This document shows, one piece after another, positions 17,351 through 26,520 of a stretch of DNA of 64,000 nucleotides. Location: the NCBI GenBank assembly GCA_022072615.1, contig JAJVHS010000017.1, positions 1-64,000 on the forward strand, read 5' to 3'. A program made the translations under genes and the position numbers. How positions within the stretch are numbered: the stretch's first letter is position 1; every line of letters begins with the position of its first letter. Under the pieces are notes generated by a model, which searched no databases, was not told where the DNA came from, and was given only the letters and a program-made list of their open reading frames with translations. This DNA is from Phycisphaerales bacterium (GTDB lineage: Bacteria > Planctomycetota > Phycisphaerae > Phycisphaerales > UBA1924).

Positions 17351-18910
17351 ATGAGGACGACGATCCGCGGCGGGGTGGCGGTGTTCGTATTGGGGCTCGG
17401 CGCGTGCCCGGGCGTGCTGGCTTCGCAGCCCACGGGCCTCGACGGGCTCATCCGGCCGCCGACGGGCTCGTCCGCTCGCGTCAGCTCCAACTCGCCGGAC
17501 CCCAACTCCAACGCCGACAACCGCTGGGTGAAGCCGGGGGAAACATTCACCATCGCGGACCTGAAAGGCCCGGGGATCATCCGCCACCTGTGGTTCACCT
17601 TCGCCGAGCCCGGGCCGTCGTGGCTCGCCAAGGACGGCGCGGCCGACCACTCGCAGATCGTGCTGCGGATGTACTGGGACGGAGCCGCCGAACCCGCGGT
17701 GGAGGCGCCCTTCGGCGATTTCTTCGCTGCCGGATTCGGACGCCGCGCCGAGATCGTCTCGCTGCCCGTGATCGTGCAGGGAGGAGATTCCTACAACAGC
17801 TTCTGGCCCATGCCCTTCCACACGTCCGCCAGGATCACGGTCACCAACGAAGGCGACAAGCCGCTCGCCGCGCTCTATTACCAGGTGGATTACACCGCCG
17901 AACCGAAACTCCCGCCCGACACGATGTACTTCTGCGCGCAGTACCGCCAAGAGTTCCCGACGCAGTTGGGGACCGACTACCTGATCGCCGACATCGAGGG
18001 CCGCGGCAAGTACGTCGGCACGGTCATGTCGGTGCGGTCGCGCAGCCCGCAATGGTTCGGCGAGGGTGACGAGAAGTTCTACGTGGACGGCGCCCGGGCG
18101 CCCACGCTGGTCGGGACCGGCACCGAGGACTACTTCCTCAACGCGTGGGGCATGGAGAAAGGCTGCTTCCCGTACTACGGGGTCACGCAGCTCGACGGCT
18201 GGCTCGGCGACCTGGGTAACAAGGGCACGATGTACCGCTGGCACATCGCCGATCCCGTCGAGTTCCAGAGATCGCTCCGTCTGACGATCGAGCACGCCGG
18301 ATGGATGAGCGAGGATGAAACCTCGACCGGCAAGGTCGAGGGCTTCGTCGAGCGCGAAGACGACTTCGCCACCGTCGCCTTCTGGTACCAGCAGGGACAA
18401 CCCCGGCGATTCACCACCCTGCCGACCATGGCCGATCGCCGCCTGCCCTCGATCGACCGGGTCATTGAGGGCAAGGATCTGCTCGAGCGTTCTACCGCGG
18501 TCGACGCCGAACTCTCGCTCCAGGCCGGCAGCCCGTGGACCGGCGCCGGGCAGGTCTTCGTGAACGGAACCCGCGAGGGGTCGTCTGTCGAGTTCACGTT
18601 CAACGTCCCAGGCGAAGGCAAGCCGCACCAGCCCGTCGCCGTGCTGACCACCTCGTACGACTACGGCATCTACCGCCTGATCGTGGACGGGCGTCCGATC
18701 GGCCCCGACTTCGACGGGTACTCGAAGCTGGTCGAGGTGCAGGAGGTGATTCTTGGGGCCGAACCGCTGACTCCGGGAGAGCACACGCTCCGGATCGAGT
18801 GCGTCGGCCGGAACGACGCATCCAAGGGCTACAAGTTCGGCGTCGACAGCATCCGCCTGCGCGAACGGACCGGCGCCAAGCGCCCGCCAATGTCGGGCCG
18901 AAAGCCCTAG
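17351..18910 (+). CDS. DUF2961 / GH172-type glycoside hydrolase, exported
   Basis: A 519-residue exported protein (signal peptide in MRTTIRGGVAVFVLGLGACPGVLAS) of the DUF2961 family. Characterised members (GH172) act on fructofuranose dianhydrides and D-arabinofuranosides. Landmarks are NADNRWVKPGETFTIADLKG, IIRHLWFTFAEPG, EAPFGDFFAAGFG, FWPMPFHTSARI, YYQVDYT, and VGTGTEDYFLNAWG, the conserved motif containing the catalytic Glu region. A C-terminal beta domain follows (residues about 390-500). The ATG at 17351 was preferred over GTG 17342 because GGGAG lies 9 bases upstream. It is divergent from the DUF2235 gene, with 144 bases between them. The sugar substrate cannot be told from sequence. 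An extracellular polysaccharide role fits the exported-enzyme theme of the region. Confidence 0.88.
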   Translation: MRTTIRGGVAVFVLGLGACPGVLASQPTGLDGLIRPPTGSSARVSSNSPDPNSNADNRWVKPGETFTIADLKGPGIIRHLWFTFAEPGPSWLAKDGAADHSQIVLRMYWDGAAEPAVEAPFGDFFAAGFGRRAEIVSLPVIVQGGDSYNSFWPMPFHTSARITVTNEGDKPLAALYYQVDYTAEPKLPPDTMYFCAQYRQEFPTQLGTDYLIADIEGRGKYVGTVMSVRSRSPQWFGEGDEKFYVDGARAPTLVGTGTEDYFLNAWGMEKGCFPYYGVTQLDGWLGDLGNKGTMYRWHIADPVEFQRSLRLTIEHAGWMSEDETSTGKVEGFVEREDDFATVAFWYQQGQPRRFTTLPTMADRRLPSIDRVIEGKDLLERSTAVDAELSLQAGSPWTGAGQVFVNGTREGSSVEFTFNVPGEGKPHQPVAVLTTSYDYGIYRLIVDGRPIGPDFDGYSKLVEVQEVILGAEPLTPGEHTLRIECVGRNDASKGYKFGVDSIRLRERTGAKRPPMSGRKP

Positions 18911-18968
18911 TTGCGCATCACGCCGCGCCCCGGCCGGGTCGGGACGCCTCCGCCCCGTACACTCCTGC

Positions 18969-20117
18969 GTGATATACGACGTCATCGTGCTCGGCCTGGG
19001 CACCTTCGGCGCGGCCGCCGCCGCAGAATTGACCGCCCGGGGTAAGAAGGTCCTGGGGCTCGAACAGTTCTCGATCCCTCACGCGATGGGATCGCACCAC
19101 GGGCATTCGCGCGTCTTCCGGACCGCGTACTTCGAGCACCCCGACTACGTCCCGCTGCTGCGGCAGGCTCACAAGCGCTGGATCGAGATGGACCGCAAGC
19201 GCGGCGGCGGGCTGTTCTTTCAGACCGGCGCGCTGTACGCCGGTCCCCGTGGCTGCTCGACCGTCGACGGCGCGCTGGAATCCGCCCGTAGGCACCGGCT
19301 CGATGCCCACCGTCTCACGCCGTCGGATCTCGCCGCTCGGTTTCCGCAATTCCATCTGCCGCAGGGCTTTGAGGCGATGTGGGAGTCGTGCGCCGGCTAC
19401 ATCGCGCCCGAGCACGCCGTCTCATGGATGGTCCGCGAGGCGCTCAACGGGGGCGCGGATCTCCGCGGGCATGAGAAGGTGTTCGACTGGGCCGCCGACG
19501 GGTCCGGTGTCGTCGTCCACACGCAGCGCGGCGTGTTCCACGCAAGGTCTCTCGTCATCACCGCCGGCGCGTGGAGCTCGCAGGTCCTCAAGAACCTGCA
19601 CGTCCCGCTGACGGTGACGCGGCAGGTCCTGGCCTGGTACTGGCCCAGGCGTCCGGCGATCTTCAGTGCCCCCGCGTTCCCGGTTTGGGCGATCGAGAAC
19701 GAGGAAGGCCTGTTCCACTACGGTTTCCCGATGACGCCGTCGCCGCCCGGCGTCAAGATCGCCCTCCACAAGCCCGGCGTTGCCATCGACCCCGACTCCG
19801 TGGACCGCTTCACGCGCAGCGGCGACGAGGCTCAGACCCGAGCCGCTCTCGGACGGTACCTGCCCGACGCGGATGGGCAGCTCCTGGCGCTCTCGGTGTG
19901 CCTGTACACCAATTCGCCCGACGGCCATTTCATCATCGACCGGCACCCCGCCCATCCCAACGTTTCGTTCGTCTGCGGCTGTTCCGGGCACGGCTTCAAG
20001 TTCGCGCCGGTCGTCGGGGAGATCCTCGCGGACCTTTCGACCACTGGGCAAACCGCGCACAACATCGGGTTCCTCGGGCTCTCGCGGCTGGCCGGTCGGA
20101 AGGGATCGGGCACGTGA
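18969..20117 (+). CDS. FAD-dependent amine oxidase, monomeric sarcosine / N-methyltryptophan oxidase type
   Basis: A 382-residue flavoenzyme from GTG 18969. The dinucleotide-binding motif is VIVLGLGTFGAAAAAEL (residues 6-22), followed by GLEQFSIPHAMGSHHGHSR, typical of monomeric sarcosine oxidase (SoxA) and N-methyltryptophan oxidase (SolA). The covalent-flavin cysteine is Cys311 in SVCLYTNSPDGHFIID, matching the family block. FVCGCSGHGFKFAPVVGEI closes the FAD site. It should oxidise a secondary N-methyl amino acid with release of formaldehyde and hydrogen peroxide; the exact substrate cannot be called. The stop overlaps the GTG start of thpR by 4 bases, so the two are translationally coupled, although the functional link is not obvious. 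Confidence 0.92.
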   Translation: MIYDVIVLGLGTFGAAAAAELTARGKKVLGLEQFSIPHAMGSHHGHSRVFRTAYFEHPDYVPLLRQAHKRWIEMDRKRGGGLFFQTGALYAGPRGCSTVDGALESARRHRLDAHRLTPSDLAARFPQFHLPQGFEAMWESCAGYIAPEHAVSWMVREALNGGADLRGHEKVFDWAADGSGVVVHTQRGVFHARSLVITAGAWSSQVLKNLHVPLTVTRQVLAWYWPRRPAIFSAPAFPVWAIENEEGLFHYGFPMTPSPPGVKIALHKPGVAIDPDSVDRFTRSGDEAQTRAALGRYLPDADGQLLALSVCLYTNSPDGHFIIDRHPAHPNVSFVCGCSGHGFKFAPVVGEILADLSTTGQTAHNIGFLGLSRLAGRKGSGT

Positions 20118-20665
20118 CCTCCCTGCGCCTGTTCGTCGCAATCTACCCGCCTTCCGACCTGGCGAAACAGTTGATCGACGCACTCCCGGCGCTGGACCTG
20201 CCCGACCACCGGCCCTCGCCCGTCGAACAGGTGCACCTCACCCTGCACTTCATCGGCGACATCGACGCGAGGCAGCTCGAGGATGTCCGCGAATCGGTGA
20301 GACGAGCCGCCGCGGGCCTGCCGAAGTTTGAGCTTGTCCCGCAGCGCCTCATGACGCTGCCGCAGCACGGGCCGGTTCGTCTGGTGGCCTGCGAAACCGA
20401 CCTGCCGCCGGTGCTCGCCGAGCTCCACCAGCGGCTCGTGCGCCGGCTGGCCCGCAACCCGCGCGATCACCAGCGCTTCGCGCCGCACATGACGCTCTGC
20501 CGCTTCAAGACGCCGACGGTGCGACCGGGCGTCGATCACGCCCTGGATTCAGAGAACTTTCCCCCGTTCGGTATCGAGAGCCTCCGGCTGATGCGTTCCA
20601 AGCTGCTCACATCCGGCGCGCAGCACGAAGTGGTGATGACGGCGGACCTGGTCGAAACAGCTTGA
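20114..20665 (+). CDS. thpR: RNA 2',3'-cyclic 3'-phosphodiesterase (2H phosphoesterase)
   Basis: A 183-residue protein of the LigT/ThpR branch of 2H phosphoesterases. The two catalytic HxT motifs are His41-Leu-Thr43 (QVHLTLHFIG) and His125-Met-Thr127 (RFAPHMTLCRF), at the spacing expected for the two-lobed fold. The start SLRLFVAIYPP is diagnostic. ThpR opens 2',3'-cyclic phosphates on RNA ends to 2'-phosphate. It starts at GTG 20114 inside the stop region of the oxidase gene, implying translational coupling. Length matches the family. After its stop, a 47-base gap with a promoter leads to the next gene. Confidence 0.94.
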   Translation: MTSLRLFVAIYPPSDLAKQLIDALPALDLPDHRPSPVEQVHLTLHFIGDIDARQLEDVRESVRRAAAGLPKFELVPQRLMTLPQHGPVRLVACETDLPPVLAELHQRLVRRLARNPRDHQRFAPHMTLCRFKTPTVRPGVDHALDSENFPPFGIESLRLMRSKLLTSGAQHEVVMTADLVETA

Positions 20666-20677
20666 AAACAAGCCCGC

Positions 20678-20706
20678 TTGACTGGGCAGTTAGTGTGTGC
20701 TAACAT
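20678..20706 (+). promoter_or_regulatory. Sigma-70-type promoter, possibly giving a leaderless mRNA
   Basis: TTGACT (20678-20683), a 17-base spacer, then TAACAT (20701-20706). The ATG of the DUF2339 gene is at 20713, about where transcription should begin. No Shine-Dalgarno is present in front of this ATG. Confidence 0.62.
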
Positions 20707-20712
20707 GTATCC

Positions 20713-23553
20713 ATGGAACACGACCACGATCGGCCAGCGCCGGCACCCGGGTCGGAGCCATGGCACGAGCTCGAGCACAGGATGTCACGCCTCGAGCAGG
20801 AAGTTGCCCGACTGCGAGCGGCGCTCGGACCATCCGTACCGACGCACGTTTCCACAGTGAGCACGCAGCCGACGCCGACCCTGCCCGCGCACCAGCCGCC
20901 GGCGCTCGCGGAGGCCCACGCGCCTACGACAGGCGCGCGAGCGGGAGACGAGCAGGCGACCCTTGACCAGCCCGTGCAGTTCGCCCGTCGCTCGGAGACG
21001 GGCCGCACGCCCGCCCCCATCCTCCACACACCGCCTGGCGCCTCGCCAGCGCTTCCGTCGGGGCGGCGCCTCGAAGCGCCCGCATCACGGGCTGGGCAGG
21101 ATTCGACGGCCGCGCGGCTGGAACGAGCCCTCGGCGGTCGCTGGTATGCGCTCATCGGCGCGGTCATCGTGGTCGTCGGTCTGGCGCTGTTCCTCAAGCT
21201 CGCGGTCGAGCAGGGCTGGCTGCGTCTCTCGCCGGCGGCGCGATGCGCCGGCGTCGCGGTCGCCGGGCTTGCGTTCTTGGGCGTCGGCGAATGGATGCTC
21301 CGCAGGCTGTCCCGATCCGCCTCGGCGGGTTTCAGCGCTGCGGGCGTGGGCACGCTGATGGCGTCGGTGTGGGCCGCGCACCGCCTGTACGACCTGACCG
21401 GCCCGACCATCGCCTTCGTGCTCATGACCGCCGCGTGCGCGCTGGGCGTGGCGGTCGCTGCTCGCTCCAGGCTTGCATCGGTCGCGATCGTCGCGATCAT
21501 CGGCGCCTACCTCAATCCGCTGGTCGTCGGCGATGCATCCAAGACGCTCGCCGGGTTCTTCACGTACCTGCTCATGGTGCTGGTCACCGGGCTGGTGCTC
21601 CCCGCGTGGAAGGGTCGGCCGTTCTTCCCGGTACGGGGCGTGGTGTGGTGGGGCACGTTGCTCGTCGGCGGGCTCCCGGCCGCGGGGCTGATCCGCGGCG
21701 GCACCGCCATCACGCCGCTGCTCTTCACCACGATTGCGTGGGCACTCATCCAGGCTGAACTCGCCACCAGCTCGGTTCGACGCGTCAGGAGCTCATCCGA
21801 CCCTGCCGACGGGCTGGCGCTCCTGGGGCCGGGCTCGCTCGCATGGGCGCACATCACCTTGCCCTGGCGCCGGTGGCGACCGGTCGCGATGTCGTTCATC
21901 GTCACCGCCTGGACAGCCCTGCTGGCAACCCGAGCCACCGACTCCGTCATGCCGGGCTGGGGATGGCTCGCGCCGGCGATGCTCGCCGCCCTCCTGCTCG
22001 GTGCGGCGCACGTCCTCGCCGGGCACCACCGCTTCCTGCACGACATCCCGCGGACGCCCAGGGACCGCCTGGGAGCCGCCATGGCGGTGCAGGCCGCGGC
22101 GCTCTTCGTGGTCGCGGTCGCGCTGGCCCTTTCGGGCGGAGCCGCGGTCGTGGGCTGGCTGGTCATGGGCTTGGCCTCGATCGCCGCGGGGCGGTGGCTC
22201 AAGGCCCGGCCGCTCGACGTCTACGGGCTGGTGCTCCTGCTGATCGGCACGACCCGGCTGGCGCTGTACGAATCGATCCTGGGCGTCGGACGCGGCGCAA
22301 GCGCCGGCGCGCTGGGGCTGACGTGGACGCTCTGGACCGTGCTCGCACTGTGCGCGGCGATGGCGTGGACCGCCGCCGCATGGCTGCTGCGACAGAGCGC
22401 CTCCCGACGCTGGGCCATCGTGTCCGATGTCGCGATTGCGATCGGCATGACCGCTGCCGGCATGAGCCCGGCGCTGGGCGCCCGCGCCTACTCCGTGTGC
22501 ACGCTCATCGCGCTCACCGCGGCGGGCGTCATCCTGATCGGACGACGGCTCGGTTCGCGGGGGCTCGCGATCTACGGCGCTTCTCTCCTGTTCATCGCGA
22601 CGCTGACCGCGCCGATCGCGGGCTCGAGCGTGATAACGGGTTCGAACGCCCTGCCGTTCGCCGGACTGATCCTCTCGCCGTGGACCGCCGCGCTGCTGAT
22701 GACCAGCGCGGGCTGGCTCATCCTGAAAACTCTTCGCCCGCCCGGTCGCACCGGTCGACGCCTCGGCGCCGCGAGCGTGTTCGCCGCGGTCCTGGCGCTC
22801 CTGCTGGTTCCTCTGCACCAGAATGCGGACACCGCGTCGGTGTCGGTCGCCTGGCTGGTCGTCGGGCTGATCGCGATCGCGACATCCCGCGTTTCGTCGT
22901 GGCGGGAGCTGCCGCTGGCCGGTGCCGGAGCGATGATCCTCGCCCTCGCCGCGTGGCTCGCGGCCTTCTCCCCGCTGAACGGGCGGTGGCCCGCGGATGC
23001 CGCGCCGCCGCTCGGCAGTGCGGGCCTGTGGCTCGGCCTGCTGCACGTGGCCGGGCTGTCGGCCGCCGCGTGGCTGGCTCGGGCCGCCGACGCCGCGTAC
23101 CCGTCGATCCAGCGCTCACTTCCGACGCTCCTGCTCGCCGCCGCGAGCGTGGCGCTGTGGGTGGCGACCAGCATGGAAGCGGGTCGTATCGGCGAGATCA
23201 TCAGCAACGATCCCACCGTCCAACGAGCCGCCGTCTCGGTGTGGTGGGGGGCGTACGGGCTGGGACTGATCAGCGCCGGGCTCATGGTGCGCACGCGTTC
23301 CGGCCGCGGAATCCCTGCCGCTCGGCGCGTGGGCTTGGCCCTCGTCGCCATCGCCGTGCTCAAGGCCGTGATCTGGGATCTGGCGTTCGTCTCCGCGCCG
23401 GCGCGGGTCTTCAGCCTCATCGGGCTGGGGCTGCTCATGATGGCGGTCACGGTCGTGTACAACAAGCTGGCCGGGCGGGTCGATGCCTCCAACGCCGGCC
23501 CGCCCGTCGAACCGGCGCTCCCGCACGCCGACGAGCCTTCATCGGTGCGGTGA
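20713..23553 (+). CDS. DUF2339 large polytopic membrane protein
   Basis: A 946-residue inner-membrane protein. A soluble N-terminal part contains a short coiled coil (RMSRLEQEVARLRAALG, residues about 23-39) and a Pro/Thr-rich linker. The DUF2339 core begins with LGGRWYALIGAVIVVVGLALF at about residue 138 and continues as some twenty or more consecutive hydrophobic helices rich in Ala, Leu, Val and Gly, to residue ~920. Such proteins have no established biochemical role; many resemble transporters in helix count but lack transport motifs. The start lacks a ribosome site but sits at the predicted transcription start of a good promoter. The Asp/Pro-rich last 20 residues are cytoplasmic or periplasmic. 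No partner gene is evident. Confidence 0.88.
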   Translation: MEHDHDRPAPAPGSEPWHELEHRMSRLEQEVARLRAALGPSVPTHVSTVSTQPTPTLPAHQPPALAEAHAPTTGARAGDEQATLDQPVQFARRSETGRTPAPILHTPPGASPALPSGRRLEAPASRAGQDSTAARLERALGGRWYALIGAVIVVVGLALFLKLAVEQGWLRLSPAARCAGVAVAGLAFLGVGEWMLRRLSRSASAGFSAAGVGTLMASVWAAHRLYDLTGPTIAFVLMTAACALGVAVAARSRLASVAIVAIIGAYLNPLVVGDASKTLAGFFTYLLMVLVTGLVLPAWKGRPFFPVRGVVWWGTLLVGGLPAAGLIRGGTAITPLLFTTIAWALIQAELATSSVRRVRSSSDPADGLALLGPGSLAWAHITLPWRRWRPVAMSFIVTAWTALLATRATDSVMPGWGWLAPAMLAALLLGAAHVLAGHHRFLHDIPRTPRDRLGAAMAVQAAALFVVAVALALSGGAAVVGWLVMGLASIAAGRWLKARPLDVYGLVLLLIGTTRLALYESILGVGRGASAGALGLTWTLWTVLALCAAMAWTAAAWLLRQSASRRWAIVSDVAIAIGMTAAGMSPALGARAYSVCTLIALTAAGVILIGRRLGSRGLAIYGASLLFIATLTAPIAGSSVITGSNALPFAGLILSPWTAALLMTSAGWLILKTLRPPGRTGRRLGAASVFAAVLALLLVPLHQNADTASVSVAWLVVGLIAIATSRVSSWRELPLAGAGAMILALAAWLAAFSPLNGRWPADAAPPLGSAGLWLGLLHVAGLSAAAWLARAADAAYPSIQRSLPTLLLAAASVALWVATSMEAGRIGEIISNDPTVQRAAVSVWWGAYGLGLISAGLMVRTRSGRGIPAARRVGLALVAIAVLKAVIWDLAFVSAPARVFSLIGLGLLMMAVTVVYNKLAGRVDASNAGPPVEPALPHADEPSSVR

Positions 23554-23630
23554 GTGGGATCGCTCCGCCCGGTGTTCGATGAAAAGGTACGATGCCCCGG
23601 CGCGCCTTCGGCGCTGCCCGGAGCAGGTCC

Positions 23631-25292
23631 ATGAATTCGCACGCTTCTCCCGCGCCAGTTCCTCCACGCACCGCCGTGCTCATCGCGTCGGGCGACCAGC
23701 GCCGCTCGGCCAACGTCGCCTGCTGGCCCGCGCAGAGGGCGCTCGAGGACGATGCCCGCCGGGCCTTCGCGGCCCTGGGGTGGAAGATCGTTCGAGGCAG
23801 TCCCGAGCACCAGAGCGACGACGAGCCCCACGGCTTCATCAACTCGCAGCACTACGGCCGCGAGGTGTTCCAGGGCATCCATCCCGACGCTCCGCTCGTC
23901 GTCGCCGAAGCCGTCTGGCAGTATTCCCAGCATGTGCTCAGCGGCCTGACCCGCCACCGCGGGCCGATCCTCCTGCTCGCCAACTGGTCCGGGCAGTGGC
24001 CAGGGCTCGTCGGCGTGCTCAACCTCCGCGGGTCGCTCACCAAGGCCGGGACGAAGTACTCGATGCTCTGGGGCGAGGACTTCTCCTCGCCCGCGTTCAT
24101 GCGCAAGCTCGAATCCTGGTGCGGCACCGGCGCCATCGACCACGACCACTCGCACGTCCGGGCCCTGCGGCCGACCGACCTTCCCGCCGCGACCCGTAAC
24201 ATCGGCGAGAGGCTCGCCGCCGATCTCGAGCGCCGCCCGGCGATCATGGGCGTCTTCGATGAGGGCTGCATGGGGATGTACAACGCGATCATCCCCGATC
24301 GCCTGCTCCACTCCTGCCACGTGTTCAAGGAACGCCAGAGCCAGTCGGGCCTGTTCGCGGCGATGCAGCAGGTCGCCGACAGGGACGCCGACCAGGTGAG
24401 GGACTGGTGCCAGCAGCGTGGCATGAAGTTCAAGACCGGGCCCGACGAAGCTACCAACCTCACCGATCGCCAGATCCGCGAGCAGTGCAAGATGTACATC
24501 GCCGCCGTCAGGCTCGCCGACACCTGGGGCATGGACCTGCTGGGCATCCAGTACCAGCTCGGCCTTACCGACACCTGCGCCGCCAGCGACCTGGTCGAAG
24601 GCCTGCTCAACTGCTCGGAGAGGCCGCCGGTGGTCGCGATCGCCGGGCCCCGAGCCGGGCAGGTGATCCGCGACGGCCGGCCGATCACGCATTTCAACGA
24701 GGTCGATGAGTGCGCGGGCCTTGACGGGCTGATCACCGACCGCGTGTGGACGGCACTGGGCATGCCCCCCGACAACACCCTGCACGACCTGCGCTGGTCC
24801 GACAAGGATCGCAGCGGCACGACCTCCGACGAAGTGTGGGTGTTCGAGATCTCGGGCGCCGTCCCGCCCTCGCACCTGCAGGGCGGCTACGCCGGAGCCG
24901 TCAGCGAGCGCCAGCCGCCGATGTACTTCCGCATGGGCGGCGGCGGCATCAAGGGCGTCTCCCGCCCGGGCCATGTTGTGTGGTCACGCATCTACGTCCA
25001 ACCCGACCCGACGGGCGTCGAGCGTTTGCACATGGACATCGGCCTCTGCAAGGCCATCAGCCTGCCCGACGCCGAAACGCAGCGCCGGTGGGAATCGACC
25101 ACGTCCCAGTGGCCCATCATGCACGCGGTACTCGACGGCGTGACCCGCGACCAGATGATGGCCAAGCACCAGTCCAATCACGTCCAGGTCGTGTACGCGA
25201 CCGACGCGACTTCGGCTCGTCGCGGGCTGGAGGCCAAGGCCGCGATGGCGATGGCGCTGGGGATCGCGGTCAACCTCTGCGGCGCCGCCTGA
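23631..25292 (+). CDS. L-fucose isomerase-like protein
   Basis: A 553-residue protein from ATG 23631, preceded by GGAG at 7 bases; an upstream ATG at 23592 is possible but adds only low-quality sequence. It resembles the fucose/arabinose isomerase fold: an N-terminal Rossmann-like part (HGFINSQHYGREVFQGI, then LLLANWSGQWPGLVGVLNLRG), a central region with MGVFDEGCMGMYNAIIPD and TDTCAASDLVEGLLNCSERPPV, and a C-terminal beta-rich domain. In true fucose isomerases a Glu, an Asp and a His bind Mn2+. Candidate Glu and Asp lie in FDEGCMGM and the VDECAGLDG segment, but I cannot map them with certainty. It is probably a sugar ketol-isomerase or a relative with another substrate. Stand-alone gene. 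Confidence 0.75.
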   Translation: MNSHASPAPVPPRTAVLIASGDQRRSANVACWPAQRALEDDARRAFAALGWKIVRGSPEHQSDDEPHGFINSQHYGREVFQGIHPDAPLVVAEAVWQYSQHVLSGLTRHRGPILLLANWSGQWPGLVGVLNLRGSLTKAGTKYSMLWGEDFSSPAFMRKLESWCGTGAIDHDHSHVRALRPTDLPAATRNIGERLAADLERRPAIMGVFDEGCMGMYNAIIPDRLLHSCHVFKERQSQSGLFAAMQQVADRDADQVRDWCQQRGMKFKTGPDEATNLTDRQIREQCKMYIAAVRLADTWGMDLLGIQYQLGLTDTCAASDLVEGLLNCSERPPVVAIAGPRAGQVIRDGRPITHFNEVDECAGLDGLITDRVWTALGMPPDNTLHDLRWSDKDRSGTTSDEVWVFEISGAVPPSHLQGGYAGAVSERQPPMYFRMGGGGIKGVSRPGHVVWSRIYVQPDPTGVERLHMDIGLCKAISLPDAETQRRWESTTSQWPIMHAVLDGVTRDQMMAKHQSNHVQVVYATDATSARRGLEAKAAMAMALGIAVNLCGAA

Positions 25293-25326
25293 CGCCAGCC
25301 TCGATGGCCGCGCCCCGACGCCGACG

Positions 25327-25361
25327 AAAAAAAGCGCCGCCCGGCGGTCAGCCGAGCGGCG
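25327..25361 (-). terminator. Intrinsic terminator for the dockerin-like gene
   Basis: On the minus strand: an 11-bp stem with one mismatch (25351-25361 with 25335-25345), a 5-base loop, then a run of seven T at 25327-25333. It lies 34 bases after the stop of the minus-strand gene. Confidence 0.85.
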
Positions 25362-25394
25362 TATGAGGAGAGCCGAACACGGACGGTCGGAGGA

Positions 25395-26444
25395 TCAGCC
25401 GCGCTCGAACGCGCGGACGAACGCGTCAAAGTCATCGGTGTCGACGAAGCACGTCCCGTCGATATCGGCGGAGTCGTCGCCGGCCTCGAACGCGTGGACG
25501 TACGCGTCGAAGTCGTCGGTATCCACGAAGCCCGACCGGTCAAAGTCGGCGGGGTTGCGGACCTCGACCTCGAGCTCCAGCTTGGTGTACTTGCCCAGCG
25601 CCGCCGCCGTCGGGTTTTCCTTCGTGTAGAACGTCGGGTAGGTCGGATCGCCCGTCCCGCCGTCCGGGCCGCCCTGCGCGGGCGAGAGCGACGAGACCAT
25701 CAGGTCGATCCGGCCCGCCGCCAGGCACTGACGCAGGAACCCCTGCGCGCCGCTCACGCACGTGTCGAGCGTCGCTTCCATCGGCGTGCCGACGGGCACC
25801 AGGTCGCCCGGCTGGACGTTCTCGGAGGCCGGGATCATTGCGATGCCGAACGGATCGGCATCGAAGCCCAGGCGAACCTGGCGGGACACGTCGGTCGCGC
25901 TGGTACCGCTCACGTCAAAGATCGCGGCGAAGGCGTTCCGGGCTCCCTCGGCCGGAGGAACGATCGGCGGCCCGCCGAAGGGCGAGTTCTCGTTGTAGGT
26001 CAGCAGGCTCTGGCCGTTGCGGAAGCCGACGCCGAAGACCTCCACCGGCTTTCCAAGGTCGGTATCCTGGGTAAAACGGGGGTCGTTCGAGTGCAGCACC
26101 GTCGTGTAAGAGTCGAAGGTCGGGTCGTACACGAACTGCTGGTCCGCTCCGACCCAGACGGTCAGGCGGATCGACACCACCGTGTAGTAGTCGGCGGGCA
26201 GGCCCGTCGGAACCTCGGCCGACGTGTTGAACCCGACCAGAAGCTGACCATCCCGGTCGTCGAACCCGGGAATTTCAATGGCTCCGAACGTCGGGGCAAA
26301 CTTCTCGGCACCCGGGTTCGATGCAAAGGGGTAGTTCCACCGGTCCAGCAGCGGCTGGCTGTACGTCACGGTGATCGTCTGAGCCGCCGCGGTTCCGGCG
26401 AGCAGGGCGAGGGCGAGAAGGCCGACCGAGCGAGTACCCAACAT
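25395..26444 (-). CDS. Secreted protein with two dockerin/EF-hand-like tail repeats
   Basis: A 349-residue exported protein. The ATG at 26444 was chosen for its AAGGAG eight bases upstream and its signal peptide (MLGTRSVGLLALALLAGTAAAQ). The body (residues 25-300) is beta-rich with no motif I recognise. The C-terminus holds two tandem 24-residue repeats, NPADFDRSGFVDTDDFDAYV and SADIDGTCFVDTDDFDAFV, each with an Asp-x-Asp-x-Ser/Thr-x-Phe-x-Asp calcium-loop pattern like half a dockerin. The same tail closes the proteins near 44999 and 47217. The tail probably binds Ca2+ and may mark export or surface attachment; partner cohesins are not visible. A terminator follows. Confidence 0.85.
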   Translation of the reverse strand: MLGTRSVGLLALALLAGTAAAQTITVTYSQPLLDRWNYPFASNPGAEKFAPTFGAIEIPGFDDRDGQLLVGFNTSAEVPTGLPADYYTVVSIRLTVWVGADQQFVYDPTFDSYTTVLHSNDPRFTQDTDLGKPVEVFGVGFRNGQSLLTYNENSPFGGPPIVPPAEGARNAFAAIFDVSGTSATDVSRQVRLGFDADPFGIAMIPASENVQPGDLVPVGTPMEATLDTCVSGAQGFLRQCLAAGRIDLMVSSLSPAQGGPDGGTGDPTYPTFYTKENPTAAALGKYTKLELEVEVRNPADFDRSGFVDTDDFDAYVHAFEAGDDSADIDGTCFVDTDDFDAFVRAFERG

Positions 26445-26457
26445 CTCGATTCTCCTT

Positions 26458-26486
26458 TTGATGAGACTGGTTCTCAACTGTATAAT
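26458..26486 (+). promoter_or_regulatory. Candidate sigma-70 promoter in the divergent gap
   Basis: TTGATG (26458-26463), a 17-base spacer and a perfect TATAAT (26481-26486) on the + strand. It points towards the pseudopilin gene 155 bases downstream; the leader would contain two related direct repeats. Confidence 0.6.
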
Positions 26487-26520
26487 GCCGGGGACGTCAA
26501 GGAAAGCGATTGACCGAATT

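Noticed and set aside
17207-19003. N-terminal 600 codons of a 990-codon minus-strand frame ending at 16031
   Set aside because: They lie antisense to the GH172-type gene and show no homology; the DUF2235 protein begins at the ATG at 17206.
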